From the NCBI GenBank assembly GCA_002633005.1, contig NMRA01000221.1, positions 374,290 through 438,289 on the forward strand: a stretch of 64,000 nt of DNA, given 5' to 3'. Below, one piece after another: positions 36,001 to 45,306 of the stretch. A model generated the notes under the pieces. The model ran no database searches. It was not told the DNA's origin and was given only the letters and a program-made list of their open reading frames with translations. A program made the translations under genes and the position numbers. Source of the stretch: Phoronis australis (lineage: Eukaryota; Phoronida; Phoronidae). The stretch's first letter is position 1. The number at the start of each line of letters is the position of its first letter.

Positions 36001-36586
36001 TATTTCTACTGACATTCAAGTTCAGTTTTGGCTTTAAAGCAACAGCAGGCTTCTTCCCAACAACAGGTGGCGCTCGAGGTTTGGGCTTGGGACTTCTGAA
36101 AAAATCAAGAAATGCAAACTAGTTGTTCAAATCTGCTTCGATAATTTAGAAGTTTCTTCTGCACGCTCATTTATCAAACAACTGTTGTTATGGCATCTCA
36201 TAATCTTTAAACGTATTATTCATATGCCAAATAAGCGACTTGCTCGGGACAACTTCATTTCATTTCAGTAACATGGCAAATTGGTCATTTTCAGACCCCT
36301 TGACAATTAATGCTTTCAGCAATTTTAAACATTGATTTCTCTTTTGTGTGAGGGTCAATGTGCACGAACTCTGATTTTACAGTCAATGGCTTAGGGAACC
36401 CTACACATACTTTCGATTTTCCTTTGAACTACAAACAAAACATCAACAATGGCAAGTTGCTCAAAAGGAAGTTTCATGTCTGATTTTCCGGTTGATTGAA
36501 GGTACACCAAAAAAAAACCCGAGACACAGCTCACTGTATACTCACCGTGAATATATATCTAGATCAAGTCCCAATATGACCAGCAT
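17996..36586 (-). CDS. FGD6: FGD5/FGD6-like Rho-family guanine nucleotide exchange factor (FYVE, RhoGEF and PH domains)
   Basis: Twenty-three exons on the - strand join without a frame break: 4812 nt, 1603 residues, close to vertebrate FGD5/FGD6 (about 1430-1460). Order: Pro-rich, Ser-rich disordered half (1-1030; KPPKPPKPF, RPAPPPPIALRR), DH domain (1033-1232; IAEEIMSSERVF, LKPIQRIPQYKMLLS), PH1 (about 1260-1369), FYVE zinc finger (1385-1450; WIPD, RRHHCRACGK, and four CxxC pairs with correct spacing), second PH (1498-1603; GYLQQHVKGKKWKKLWFVVK). Known of the family: FGDs load GTP on Cdc42 and shape actin at membranes; FYVE fingers bind PI3P on endosomes. The long N-terminus and the second PH favour FGD5/FGD6 over FGD1-4; the two cannot be separated here, so the symbol is tentative. 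Convergent with the TRPV gene. Start codon uncertain (two candidate first exons); all else is well supported. Confidence 0.93.
18475..18572 (-). CDS. FGD6: FGD-like exon 22 (second PH domain)
   Basis: Acceptor cttgttttcag, donor gtaagt. EPTLLLQITHKGRPPTILK then TETSMAAE. A SINE copy ends 18 bp upstream of this acceptor. Confidence 0.9.
18591..18823 (-). mobile_element. tRNA-derived SINE, copy 2
   Basis: On the - strand: a tRNA-like head with A-box-like gtggcctagtgcaataag and B-box-like gtgggtctgagtcccagtgg, then the shared body and an end gcaataattgttt. It lies in the last-but-one FGD intron, its 3' end 18 bp from the exon 22 acceptor. Confidence 0.85.
19276..19335 (-). CDS. FGD6: FGD-like exon 21 (second PH domain)
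   Basis: 60 nt, acceptor cattccag, donor gtgagc. DMAALESLPLLGYEIATFTE; the ALESLPLLG block is diagnostic of this PH. Confidence 0.93.
20427..20552 (-). CDS. FGD6: FGD-like exon 20 (second PH domain)
   Basis: Acceptor attgttag, donor gttagt (weaker). LSGYLQQHVKGKKWKKLWFV then KDKVLYTYGASE, very close to the second PH of FGD5/FGD6. Confidence 0.95.
21318..21457 (-). CDS. FGD6: FGD-like exon 19 (FYVE-PH2 linker)
   Basis: Acceptor cgtttttccag, donor gtaagt. Polar, basic linker: GTDSPPRSPGGSPINLRDHF and GGKYKRRPAVLKE. No domain. Confidence 0.88.
21819..21918 (-). CDS. FGD6: FGD-like exon 18 (FYVE, second half)
   Basis: Donor gtaata. VVCGPCSEYKAPLQYLKNK and NRVCSDCFEVLEK give zinc ligand pairs 3 and 4 and the RVC motif. 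CRAC to CGPC spacing is four residues, as in canonical FYVE fingers. Confidence 0.95.
22708..22851 (-). CDS. FGD6: FGD-like exon 17 (FYVE, first half)
   Basis: Acceptor gtctcacag, donor gtacca. WIPDTRVTMCMLCTSEF and ITFRRHHCRACGK carry the WxxD and R(R/K)HHCR signatures that bind PI3P, and zinc ligand pairs 1 and 2. Confidence 0.96.
23199..23301 (-). CDS. FGD6: FGD-like exon 16 (PH1 C-terminal helix)
   Basis: Acceptor ccatgtcag, donor gtaagt. ERDDWITDLTNTIKEFTLKR is the terminal PH helix with its conserved Trp. Confidence 0.93.
23802..23887. repeat. CA / CCCA microsatellite
   Basis: Mixed (CACC)n, (CCCACA)n and (CA)n run in an FGD intron, ending 18 bp from exon 15. Confidence 0.95.
23906..23985 (-). 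CDS. FGD6: FGD-like exon 15 (PH1)
   Basis: Acceptor cttttag, donor gtaggt. VVKPVQEDFQNEFSILSVQR then SFTLAA. A CA/CCCA microsatellite begins only 18 bp past its donor. Confidence 0.92.
24357..24440 (-). CDS. FGD6: FGD-like exon 14 (PH1)
   Basis: Acceptor catattctag, donor gtaaga, 28 codons in phase 0. FSDVLLHTTPM and YKINNKLSLAGMK match FGD PH strands 3-4. Confidence 0.92.
24748..24872. repeat. Two-copy tandem repeat (about 65 bp)
   Basis: The block ataaagcct..taatgatcact..cttccttcctactagtgcctcc occurs twice head to tail in the intron between exons 13 and 14. The copies differ at roughly one base in ten. Confidence 0.8.
25713..25856 (-). CDS. FGD6: FGD-like exon 13 (DH-PH linker, start of PH1)
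   Basis: Acceptor gttgccag, donor gtaaga. NQRELLQVQERLVGGEFVA then REGDLMKLSRKEMQPRRFFL, the first beta strands of a PH domain. Confidence 0.93.
26667..26725 (-). CDS. FGD6: FGD-like exon 12 (last DH helix)
   Basis: 59 nt, acceptor catttcag, donor ggg/gtcagt. Encodes ALRIVSEVADHANEAMREG, the C-terminal DH helix. The donor gtcagt is weaker than the others but is the only one that keeps the frame. Confidence 0.88.
27267..27317 (-). CDS. FGD6: FGD-like exon 11 (DH domain)
   Basis: 51 nt, acceptor attttacag, donor gtaatt. Encodes YLDKLPPDSPDLDDTK; the same short exon pattern (hYLxxLPxDxxDxxDT) is found in FGD genes. Confidence 0.92.
27487..27574 (-). CDS. FGD6: FGD-like exon 10 (DH conserved region 3)
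   Basis: Acceptor gctttag, donor gtgagt. LALGHYMLKPIQRIPQYKML is the most conserved DH motif, part of the GTPase-binding face. Confidence 0.95.
28091..28247 (-). CDS. FGD6: FGD-like exon 9 (DH domain)
   Basis: Acceptor ccatcttag, donor gtatga. VADIFVRKGPFLKLYTSYIK and MQAFEEACKKHPQFLEVVKK match DH conserved region 2 (F-x-LYxxYhxN/D). Confidence 0.93.
28321..28632 (+). repeat. Minisatellite, six copies of exactly 52 bp
   Basis: Copies start at 28321, 28373, 28425, 28477, 28529 and 28581, each beginning gacatgtccctatcttgaga, then accagtttgatg and gttatttagttgaga. The unit is the middle of the foldback element seen complete at 49.4 kb, whose right arm follows directly (28633-28676). Confidence 0.95.
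28633..28676 (+). mobile_element. Foldback MITE, right arm only
   Basis: aactggttcagagtcttaaa followed by atgcgggcgcgttatatctg matches the right arm of the complete element at 49418-49515. Its left arm is missing, replaced by the 52-bp array. Confidence 0.75.
29295..29446 (-). CDS. FGD6: FGD-like exon 8 (DH domain)
   Basis: Acceptor gtgcacag, donor gtgagt. Encodes DFRHAVDEATAELDAPVIPA and LPQMHRFSQDLLSDLEQRI, the middle helices of the DH fold. Confidence 0.92.
29594..29690 (+). mobile_element. Foldback MITE copy
   Basis: Left arm gtcagatataccgtgccctc and right arm gagcacgttatatcaaag are imperfect inverted repeats, with gaaccagttt and aaactggtcc as the inner arms. In the FGD intron between exons 7 and 8. 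Confidence 0.7.
29811..29903 (-). CDS. FGD6: FGD-like exon 7 (start of DH domain)
   Basis: Acceptor ctttctag, donor gtaagt, 31 codons in phase 0. CIAEEIMSSERVFVDVLALL is conserved region 1 of Dbl-homology domains, the helix that contacts the GTPase switch regions. Confidence 0.93.
30305..30474 (-). CDS. FGD6: FGD-like exon 6 (acidic linker before DH)
   Basis: Acceptor cccttgtcag, donor gtgaat. Encodes GKTFSRENLLAAIDEQLG, then a SDNATSDNATSDPA repeat and an acidic run SSSDEDDAPDGQEAEGS. Confidence 0.85.
31235..31315 (-). CDS. FGD6: FGD-like exon 5 (81 nt, symmetric)
   Basis: Acceptor gattttag, donor gtaatg. Encodes CHRNVEIAPGFGVRRLIHLF then NQTAET. Both ends are phase 1, so skipping it keeps the frame; it may be a cassette exon. 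Confidence 0.72.
31908..33278 (-). CDS. FGD6: FGD-like exon 4 (long disordered region)
   Basis: 1371 nt, acceptor ctactttcag, donor gtatca. Contains SSSSEQSSK, a Pro-rich stretch RPTRPAPPPPIALRR, acidic Tyr motifs (HCYADIDSS, EDEYTLPDSD, EDEYTIHDPD) and ends in CEYIDMTG. The repeated acidic-Tyr motifs look like tyrosine-phosphorylation sites; that is inference. Confidence 0.9.
33937..35262 (-). CDS. FGD6: FGD-like exon 3 (long disordered region)
   Basis: 1326 nt, acceptor ttcctcag, donor caag/gttggt. Rich in Pro, Ser, Asp and Glu, with SH3-ligand-like blocks (RAPPPRPRRPAAGPP, PNKPPKPPKPF) and a basic block (KALRRRSRSLGDLVGEL) that may be a short conserved motif. The donor choice is fixed by the phase of the next exon. 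Confidence 0.88.
35096..35252 (+). other. GC-rich coding patch
   Basis: The start of FGD exon 3 encodes a Pro/Arg/Ala-rich run and is far richer in G and C than the rest of the window. Its open frame on the + strand is a shadow, not a gene. Confidence 0.6.
35989..36095 (-). CDS. FGD6: FGD-like exon 2 (Pro-rich)
   Basis: Acceptor gattttttcag, donor gtaaga. Encodes SPKPKPRAPPVVGKKPAVAL and KPKLNLNVSRNTADG. The PxxPxPK pattern resembles the extreme N-terminus of FGD5/FGD6 and may bind SH3 domains. Confidence 0.8.
36546..36586 (-). CDS. FGD6: FGD-like gene, candidate proximal first coding exon
   Basis: ATG at 36586-36584, then LVILGLDLDIYS and two left-over bases, donor cacg/gtgagt. The next exon needs exactly two bases, so MLVILGLDLDIYSRSPKPKP results. 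An in-frame TAA lies a short way upstream. The start context is weak (t at -3). It competes with the exon at 46.2 kb. Confidence 0.35.
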
Positions 36587-38728
36587 AAAAATTTGTGTTG
36601 GAAGCAAAAACGGGTTTTCACAAAAAGGATGGCCATGTGATTATAAATGACTGGGCGCTGGTTCAAGGCATGAATTAAGATTTTTCAGGGCTCAGGGATC
36701 CACAAAAGTATAATTTTGTGAGTGGAAACAGACAGTAAGGTTTATCACAAAACGTGAAAGGACATTACAAAAGATCAAAAACTATCTTAAAATGTCACGG
36801 TAAGATCATTTTAATCATAACCTTTTTTCATTCCGCCAAAGGATTAAGTATTTTGTTGTTATTCAAAGTGTTTTCCACTGAAGACCAGCATGAGGGAAAC
36901 TGACCACGGAGACCAATTCCCATAATGCATTTTCACTCAATTCAGACACAGTAACATTGATTATACAGTATATAAGGACAATTTCCACATGTAGACTTTT
37001 GTAATGAGCTGGTATAACAATTTAAGAAGCTTACCCTCAGAACCATAGATTTGATCTCTAAACACAAGGTTAGAAATCATCCAGTGATATTATATTAAAC
37101 TATTTAACACAAACAAAGGTCAACTGATTTCAAACAAACTTGAACAAATATTACAGCATGCAACATTTGATAGATAAAGACATCCCCATTATTGCCTTTG
37201 ATATAAATTCCTATGCTGCCTTTTGATGAGGGCTCTCACAATCGTAAAGCATAAACAAGATAAGAGTTTGATTTCCTGGATGATATCAACTATCTATACA
37301 GAGGAAATATTATCAGTGCAGACATCCTTGAATGAACATAAATCAAGAACAAAAAACGAGGAAACTATTAAAAAAATTAAAAAATCAGACTTGAGGAAGT
37401 AGCACCAGTCTGCGGTATTGGGTAAGATTGAACAAGCAAATCATTAGCATAACTAGAGATATGTGCAAGCTGTTACCATGGTGACAGCTGGTTCATTATC
37501 ACAGACAAAGCACAGGTAATGGACAGGGAAGAGATAGAAAATCAATACAAGGAATCAAAATTTAAGTTTAATCAGCATTTGTGGATTAAAGAGGTTCCTA
37601 CTCAGATAAGTGTACAAAGCCATCAATTTAAACTGACGTGGGCAGGAGAAATTACATTCTAGGATTAAAGCTTTAAAGGGAGACTTCACTGGATAGCTTT
37701 AACTGGCGTAACTTATGTATTAGGGCACATTCTCTGATTTTAGGTACTACCAGATTTTTATGTTAGGACACATTTTGTCTTTATATTCTGCCAGAATTTG
37801 TATATTGGGAATGTTCCATCTTCTGAATTTACACATTAAGTGTCGTGTATTGGGGCATGATTTGTCTGATTTTACACGCTGGCATTTTTCACAAATATCA
37901 GCCTAAGGCTGAAAGTTGGAAAATCTGTCTACAGCTTCAAGTCAAAAGACAAAAATCTGAAGTATGCTCGAATATTCAGAAGACCATAGGTTTTGAAAAA
38001 TGCAAGACATAAAAATCAATTTTCGTCTATCATGCTCAGATATCTGACTTTCAGCTTAAGTCAAAAGAGTAACAGACTCCACGTCAAAATGACGTGCAAA
38101 ATCTGTTCAAGAACCTCCGCTTATTTCGCACAAAAATAATTGTTACAAATTGCAATTTGCCATTTTTCTGAAGCTGATTTATAACTTCCCTGAAAATAAT
38201 GGAAACTCGCCCAAACTTATTTTATGACACCTACATAGCACAAACCAAACCATGCCAGTAGTAGACTAAAGTTTGAACTTAATTTCTATGGAGAAATTTG
38301 ACGAAATAGAATTTAACTTGACGGCCACACTACGCATTCAATCAGTGACCAATTACAGTATAAATCTCAGAATGGTGGGTCTGTGAAAATCAAGCCTAGT
38401 TCTCAGTAAACCATCACGCAACATGATAAGGAAGAAACAACAATCTAAATTACTTGTACGGGTCAACGACCTCCAAGAAACTCTGCCAGGGCCTAAGCCT
38501 CAGCCTTTGTACGGTATACATAACAGAGGTGTAGTGAGTACTAACCAGTCTACCATCATCTTACCCCCCTCCACAGTGTTATTGATGTCAGTGACCTCAC
38601 AGGCAATTGTTACTTGGGCAGAGAACACACTATTATACTAGTATACATCCATTTCTCAGTAACAATAAGTGTGAAATAGATACTTGTCAGTGCATCAATG
38701 TGAAAACTTATCACCGGGTGAGAGGGAG

Positions 38729-38937
38729 GGAGTGTAGTGGAGTGGGGTAAGTGTCCACTTCCTTTACTCAAGGTAACGGGTTCAAGTCCCACTGAGGCTC
38801 GCTGCTAGACTTAGATTCAGGTTTCTAGGTCCTCAGCTTGGTTTTATCTATCGTTATGTGTTAATAAAGCAAAATTGTTCCAGGTAATCAGTGTAACAAG
38901 GCAACTTAAGTTGAGCAGCCTGTGTACACCTATTGTG
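38729..38937 (+). mobile_element. tRNA-derived SINE, copy 3
   Basis: + orientation: A-box-like tgtagtggagtggggtaagt, B-box-like cgggttcaagtcccactg, then gctgctagacttagattcag, a region with attgttccaggtaatcagtg and a body ending in cagcctgtgtacacct. Best preserved tRNA-like head in the window. Confidence 0.85.
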
Positions 38938-39445
38938 TATCAAGATTTTTAACTATGGAGAATTGTGCATATTTACCTTCTAAAAATGAACGAAATAAAA
39001 CCCTATACAAACGGTATTGTGAATTGCTAAAGTGTCATTCATTGACAGTGACACCTGGTGGATACTGTAGCAACATTGGAATTAAACTTCAGTTCAACAC
39101 TATTGAAACATGAATATTAAAAGTAAGGTACTGGTCGTTGAGGAAGTCCGATCAACAGTCTACTGTTGTATTAGCTCTTGTTAGCCATGATTGAATAACA
39201 GGAAAAATGCCCAGTCCTGCACTCTAATATGCGAAGCTCCGTTACTAAATTCGCCTGCGAATTAAACTAGAGATTTCAACTTCTACACAGGGGCAATTCT
39301 TTTGGAACGGACGTACAATCAGAGAACATTTCAAGGGGTGAGATAGACGTACCCGTGAAATTTTTATTTTTTAATTTTTTTACACAAATTTTCTGTGGAT
39401 TGTAAAAGTAACAATTTTTCATTTATATGATGATTTAGTGGAATA

Positions 39446-39803
39446 TTTGTAGAGCACTATACACAATTTGTAGAGCACAATCACTATATGTAGAGCACAA
39501 TACACTAATTGTAGAGCACAGTACACTGTTTGTAGAGCACAATACACTAATTGTAGAGCACAATACACTGTTTGTAGAGCACAGTACACTGTTTGCAGAG
39601 CACAGCACACTGTTTGCAGAGCACAGCACACTGTTTGCAGAGCACAGCACACTGTTTGCAGAGCACAGTACACTGTTTGCAGAGCACAGTACACTGTTTG
39701 CAGAGCACAGTACACTGTTTGCAGAGCACAGTACACTGTTTGCAGAGCACAGTACACTGTTTGCAGAGCACAGTACACTGTTTGCAGAGCACAGTACACT
39801 GTT
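39446..39803 (+). repeat. Minisatellite, about 17 copies of a 21-bp unit
   Basis: Unit gcagagcacagtacactgttt. The right-hand copies are nearly identical; the left-hand ones are diverged (gtagagcacaatacactaat). Because 21 is divisible by 3, long open frames appear on both strands, but they are repeats of seven codons, not genes. It stops at an n (39804). Confidence 0.97.
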
Positions 39804-42800
39804 NTTAGGTTCCACTTTGGCCACAGCACCGTCAGGGCAGAAGTTGTACATTGACAATCATTATTTGAGTAATGTAAATGTAAATAAAGATTCCCTTAAC
39901 ACCTGGCCGTGGGATGGAAATCGAGTTGCTTCACAACAGTTTCTGCCAGCAAACACTAAATTAGCATGAGCTCACACGGCCTCGGTGTCCTGTCAATTAG
40001 TTTTATTGCACCTAAAGCCGGTAATGCAGTGATTTATTCATTGCTGGCTTCTCAAATCATTTGCACACACGGGCCGACTCTAAAGGCATTACAAATTGCA
40101 TCTAATGAGACAGACTTTGTTTCGGTTTGATATAAGTATTGGTTAGGGTGAGAATAATTCATTTTGAAACAGAACGCTCAATAATAAACGCCAACATGAT
40201 AACTCGCAATCCCGACGTAGGACGAGCTAGAGCTCATCAGTCCCGACTTTGCAGGTGGATCGTTAAGTTTTACAGGCTATGAATTCGAACAGGAATACAG
40301 TGATGAAGAAATACTAGAGGGGCGCCGTGAACAAGCTCAGATAACGTAACGTATGGAGTTATTTGGTAAGCCGGCATTCGTCAGGCACTGTCGACGTCTG
40401 CAGGCCATAGACACGGAGATGTTTCACGGCCTCATACTTGCTATTTACAGCGTACATTTCATTCTTCAATACCATGAGCTACTTCCTAAGCATTTCGGAC
40501 TCTCGAGGAAGTAAAAAAAATGATAAACCCGCTTTCCTCGCAGCTGCTTAGTTCGGACAAGCGGGAACGATGCACCGCAACATAGCGACATTCACTCTGC
40601 ATATGAACCACTGACGTCGCTAGCGTTGTTTCTCACCTTCCTCACAGGTTAACGCGACACCTCTTGGCAAGGTAAGGTCGACTGTATGCGAGGCGAAGTG
40701 GATATAGACCGATTAACACGGCAAAAAAGACTAATAAAAATCGGGTGGCATTTTCCTTTAAAATAGTGAATATACACCATTGTGCAAGCTTAACAGAGAT
40801 TCCTTCAGCCTTGTCCCAGTATGTGTTTAGACCTGTAGTTGAAACTCGAGCAACTGATCGAGTGCAATTTGCTCTACCTATCAAACCGGTGTCAAAAATG
40901 GCCGGCATGGTGTCAACTTGCTCAGTGTCCATCAGTCGTGTTGGCTCTGTGACAACTGTCTACTGTGTAAATGCGACTAACAAGGCAAGTACCCTAATGT
41001 GTAAGAACACCACCAAGAACCTTTTAAACAGTAGTTGAGTCATGAGGCTGGGGATATCATGACAGGCCCATCTTTCGAGCATCAGGGAAAGAATGCTTTA
41101 AAGCATTTTATAATGTTTCCGAGTCCAATCTCATACCCTTGAGTGGTTGAATGTAATAGCATTTTTATTATAACAGGCAATTGTCACTAAAATAATAAGC
41201 AAATCAAATCAAATCATGCAATTGTGTTATGATTGTTGGCAGTCAAGGGGGGCAGGACTCTGTGGACTCCTCTAAATCCTTTGTTGTGAAAAGCACAGAC
41301 AAGTAAACATTGTAATTGCAATGAGCTTCAAGGTAGAAAATTGAGGAATTAACTAGATGAAAATCATTAAGGCAAGATTTTAATGACGGTACTAGGGGTT
41401 GGCTTTACATTACAATACTTATGCTGGCAAATTTGTACAAAAAGTTTACGTGAAAACTCTCCAATATTGGATGTGACAGGACACCAGTGCGGAAATGGAT
41501 AATTATCTAGTTTAGTCACATTTCGCGACAAAATAATACTGGGTGTCCCAAACAGTACAACGCCGATAGCTCAAATTTTCTGCGTCCAGGCCTACTGTTT
41601 AGTTACACCTCGTTGTGTCAGCAAGAGCAGGAGCCATCATCTGCTCTCAGTCCTCTGTATGCACAAGAACAGCAAACAAACGATTTAGTTTTTGAGAGTA
41701 AAACATCGAACTATGGTGCTGGAAACTCAAAAACATCGAGGAAGTGCAAGACTAGTCTTTTTCCCAAGTTAATAAATAACGCAGTTATTTCGTTTCTACG
41801 CAAATATTTTTGGTCACCTAACTATGAATTTTAACCAGCAATGTTATTCTAAAGGCAACATAAAGCACAGTTGTTGTCATTTGAAGTGTGAGTACATTGT
41901 ATATCAAGAAAGATTCCTTTAAATATTGTGCGAGTCCTGTTCAGCCTTCAAACAAGATCGGATAAGTATTTAGCACTGAAAATGATAAAGATGGCATTTC
42001 AGCAAACTGTTTGCGCCCAATATTAGAGAAGTGTAGACTGTTACCATTAGAGAAAGCTGAAAAGTCTCTTATCAAAATGATATTTCCAACTAAATGCCAG
42101 TTCTTTTACTTTGTGTGAAAAATTCGCTGAACAACTTCCATCTCTTCAAGTTAAAGGCTGATATGAAATTGCCTATTGTAAACAAATAACTTTGAATTGA
42201 GATATCTCACTGGTCTAGAATTGGTCCTCACTCTGAAAAGAGATGACAGTCCCTCATTACTGGAGGTAAGATTGGATCATGTATGAATGCCCTGACCAGA
42301 ACATGGCACCAGGCAACAAGTAGGTACCAATTGTTCTCAAGCCAAACACAGAAATTACTTTCAAACCTGATTACGGTAAAATCTCACCAATTTCGCACAA
42401 AAGTAATCCCGTTTACCATTTTTGAAATGCTTCAAAAGTTGTGAATGCCCACAATTTTTCAAAACTCTGTACAGTGACTCCTGTGGTACAAAAGTTGAAC
42501 ATGGAAAACGTATTTAATTTGGAGCTAATTTCACAGACAAGATGATAAAATAAAGCTTCAGTCCTAAATTGGTTAGATTTCACAGTAGGAAACATCAGTT
42601 GAGACCTGTAGGTCAACAAGAAAACAACCTCAGATTTTGCTAAGCGACTGGGAAAAACACTACATACGCATGCGAGCATGCACACAAAATACTACAGGAA
42701 GTAAACAGATTCGAGCGGGAATCATTCGCCAAAACTTGTAAGGACCACTTTATGAGTAATGTATGTACAGGTGACGGGGGTTTCCTTAAATTGTTGACCA

Positions 42801-43352
42801 CTGTTCCTGTTTGGTGACCTTGGGATTTTTTCAGGTCGCATTTGTCTTGTTGGCATTATACTAAGTATGGAGCCCTGCAACAGCTTCAAGTGATTAGAGA
42901 AACACACTGCTTTTAAGATCTTGCCATGTAGTAGGAACCACTCAACCCATTACATATCCTTTCATGTACTTATAGGACATGTTCACACATTGGACAATGT
43001 CATACAGCATGCCAAATGCATCTTTATGTTCCACATATGTCGGACAAACAATATTAAATGCAACCAAAGCTAGATGAAAGGGGAGGGCATTCACCACTAC
43101 AACAATAGGGATGGCTTAAGTTGTGTTTCAAAGCAGGCACACTGAAGGTCAAAGGAAATAGAAAGTATACTGTGTCAACTATTTCTGCTTACAGGGAAAA
43201 TCACGGTGTCAACAACGAATTCTGTTTACAGTGAAAATGACGTCATGACTTATTATCCAAGCACAATCTAAATATTGGTCGATTCCCTTTCATTTCATAT
43301 CATGATAGACACATAACATGATGTTCACTCATGATAAATGCTGGCAGTCAAG

Positions 43353-43722
43353 TAACTGTTGTACCAGATGTGCACAGGCCGCTCACAGTGGCAGATTTAG
43401 AAGGGGGCCAAGGGGGCCATGCCCCCCCCAAGTTCTCTCAGATTCTACTTGGCAGTTCGGGGTGCGAATTTCTGACATGCAAAATCCTGGCTAATGCTCT
43501 GCTCTGGCTCCCCCTAACTCGAAATCCTGGATCCACCCCTAGCTCAGGTTGGCCCACTGCATTGACCACTTGGAAGCATTTTTATTCTTTATTTATTTAT
43601 ATTTAAAACCGACCTGAGGAGCTAGAGACCTGATTCAAGGGTCTAGCAGTGTGTCGACTTGGGAGCCGAACCCATGGCCTTGCGTAAACTGAAACGAACA
43701 CTTATCCCTCTAGGCACACTGC
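43353..43722 (-). mobile_element. tRNA-derived SINE, copy 4, split by a MITE
   Basis: On the - strand: cagtgtgcctagagggataa, B-box-like catgggttcggctccca, gacccttgaatcaggtctct, then the body and tgcacatctggtacaacag. The body is interrupted by the MITE at 43386-43541. Confidence 0.85.
43386..43541 (+). mobile_element. hAT-like MITE, copy A
   Basis: 156 bp, ends cagtggcagattta and ggatccaccccta, flanked by perfect 5-bp direct repeats gctca (43381-43385 and 43542-43546). G-run near the left end and a C-rich right part. Inserted in SINE copy 4. Confidence 0.85.
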
Positions 43723-44396
43723 CTTCTATTACTCATTCTTTCCATCAGCTGATAAAACACAGATTTACAAGTTGACTCCTTCAATTCAATTACTTTGATG
43801 CACTACATGTGGGCAAACTGCACGCAGAACACAAAATAAAAAACACAATAACCAAATTTCGACATTTTTATGGAATCTGTACATTGCAGGGCGACTGCAG
43901 AAAGCTAAGAAGTATTAAACTTTCATGACATGTTGGGGACTTTTACACTAGAGCTTGATCACAAAGTACACATCAATACGTGTCCTGACTTAGCACACTA
44001 GAACACTAACAACACATACAGGGCAAATACACACTCCAGACAATACTGTTCAACACAAAAGTAGGAAACACTTGAAAGAACTACTGTACAAATATCAGCA
44101 ATTCAATGCCACCCACTTAGGAACAACCAGGAAATATACGTTCAAACCGCAGCAGGTAAGATAAAAATCTCAGCATACAGAACTGCACAAAACATCAAAA
44201 CTTTTTGATGTAAAAAACAAACAAAATTATCACTACAGTAGTTATCAATGGGAATTTGAATACCTTCAAAGCATTACCCGATAAGTATTAATGCAAAAAA
44301 TAAAGTCAAGGGATAAAACACTCCTGAGATTAATAGGAAATGAAGCAGGATCAAAAAAGTGAATTTTGCATCTACACAATAAAGACAACATTCGAT

Positions 44397-44876
44397 AAGG
44401 ATGGTGACAATGATGACGGTGGTGATACTGGTGTTAATATTGGTGGTGATGATGTTGCTGTTGATATTGATGGTGATGATGGCGGTGGTGATGGCGGTGG
44501 TGATGGCGGTGGTGATGATGTTGGTTGATAGTGGTGATGATGGTGACGGTGATGGTGATGATTGTGTTCATGGTGATGATAATGGAGGTGGCGACGGTGG
44601 TAATGATGGCGGTGGTGGTGTTGATGGTGGTGATGTTGGTTGATAGTGGTGACGATGGTGGTGTTGATGATGGTGATGACGTTGGTGTAGATAGTGGCGG
44701 TGATAAGGATAATGAAGGTGATGACGGTGAAAATGACGATGTTGATGGTGGTGATAATGGTGATGATGATGGCAGTAATGAAGGTGATGGTGATGATGAT
44801 GATGATGGTGGTGATGGTGATGACGATGGCAGTAATGAAGGTGATGGTGATGGTGATGATGGTGGTGATGATGCTG
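44397..44876 (+). repeat. GAT/GGT trinucleotide array
   Basis: About 480 bp of GATGGT, GGTGAT and GACGGT triplets with interruptions. Translates to Asp/Gly, Met/Val or His/Pro/Ser-rich frames depending on strand; these are repeat artefacts. Confidence 0.95.
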
Positions 44877-45018
44877 GGAATACTGACAAGATAACAATCA
44901 TTGGAATAACAATATTAGGCATTAACTGTGACATGACACAGACTGGCAAGGTGCAAAATGGTTGGTGTCAAGAGGTTATTTACACACATGAAGCAGAAAC
45001 GGTGGCAAAGAGGAAGTT

Positions 45019-45176
45019 GTAGATAGGAGTGAGGACTGCACATGCTCAAGGTTACAAGTAGACAGGAGTGAGGACCGCTCATGCTCAAGGTTACAAGTAG
45101 ACAGGAGTGAGGACCGCACATGCTCAAGGTTACAAGTAGACAGGAGTGAGGACCGCACATGCTCAAGGTTACAAGT
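45019..45176 (+). repeat. Minisatellite, four copies of 39 bp
   Basis: Unit aggagtgaggaccgcacatg followed by ctcaaggttacaagtagac. The copies are nearly identical. Confidence 0.95.
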
Positions 45177-45306
45177 GGCTGAAGTTGAATTTAAATTGAG
45201 GAAGAGTAAATTACCCAAGCTTCTGCATATAAATAAAATTTATAAGTGGAGTTAAGTTTCTGGTCATCCAGAGGATGAGCAAATATTCACAGTGATCAGG
45301 CACTCT

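Noticed and set aside
37036-37057. Micro-exon ATG GTT CTG AGG / gtaagc on the - strand as the FGD start
   Set aside because: Ends in phase 0, whereas the next exon needs two bases; the joined frame hits a stop.
38729-38800. Functional tRNA gene
   Set aside because: A- and B-box-like blocks are present, but the sequence does not form a clean acceptor stem and continues into the SINE body found in other copies.
39419-39857. Long open frames in the 21-bp array (up to 140 codons, both strands)
   Set aside because: Pure seven-codon repetition caused by a unit length divisible by three; no unique coding sequence.
40642-40932. 96-codon open frame on the - strand as the FGD N-terminus
   Set aside because: A stop codon precedes the donor gtgaga at about 40639, so it could at most be a 5' UTR exon.
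41541-41560. ctgggtgtcccaaac as a transposon end
   Set aside because: A single short string without a matching inverted end or duplication nearby.
44340-45022. Asp/Gly-, His- or Pro/Ser-rich open frames
   Set aside because: Direct translation of the GAT-type triplet array in several frames on both strands.
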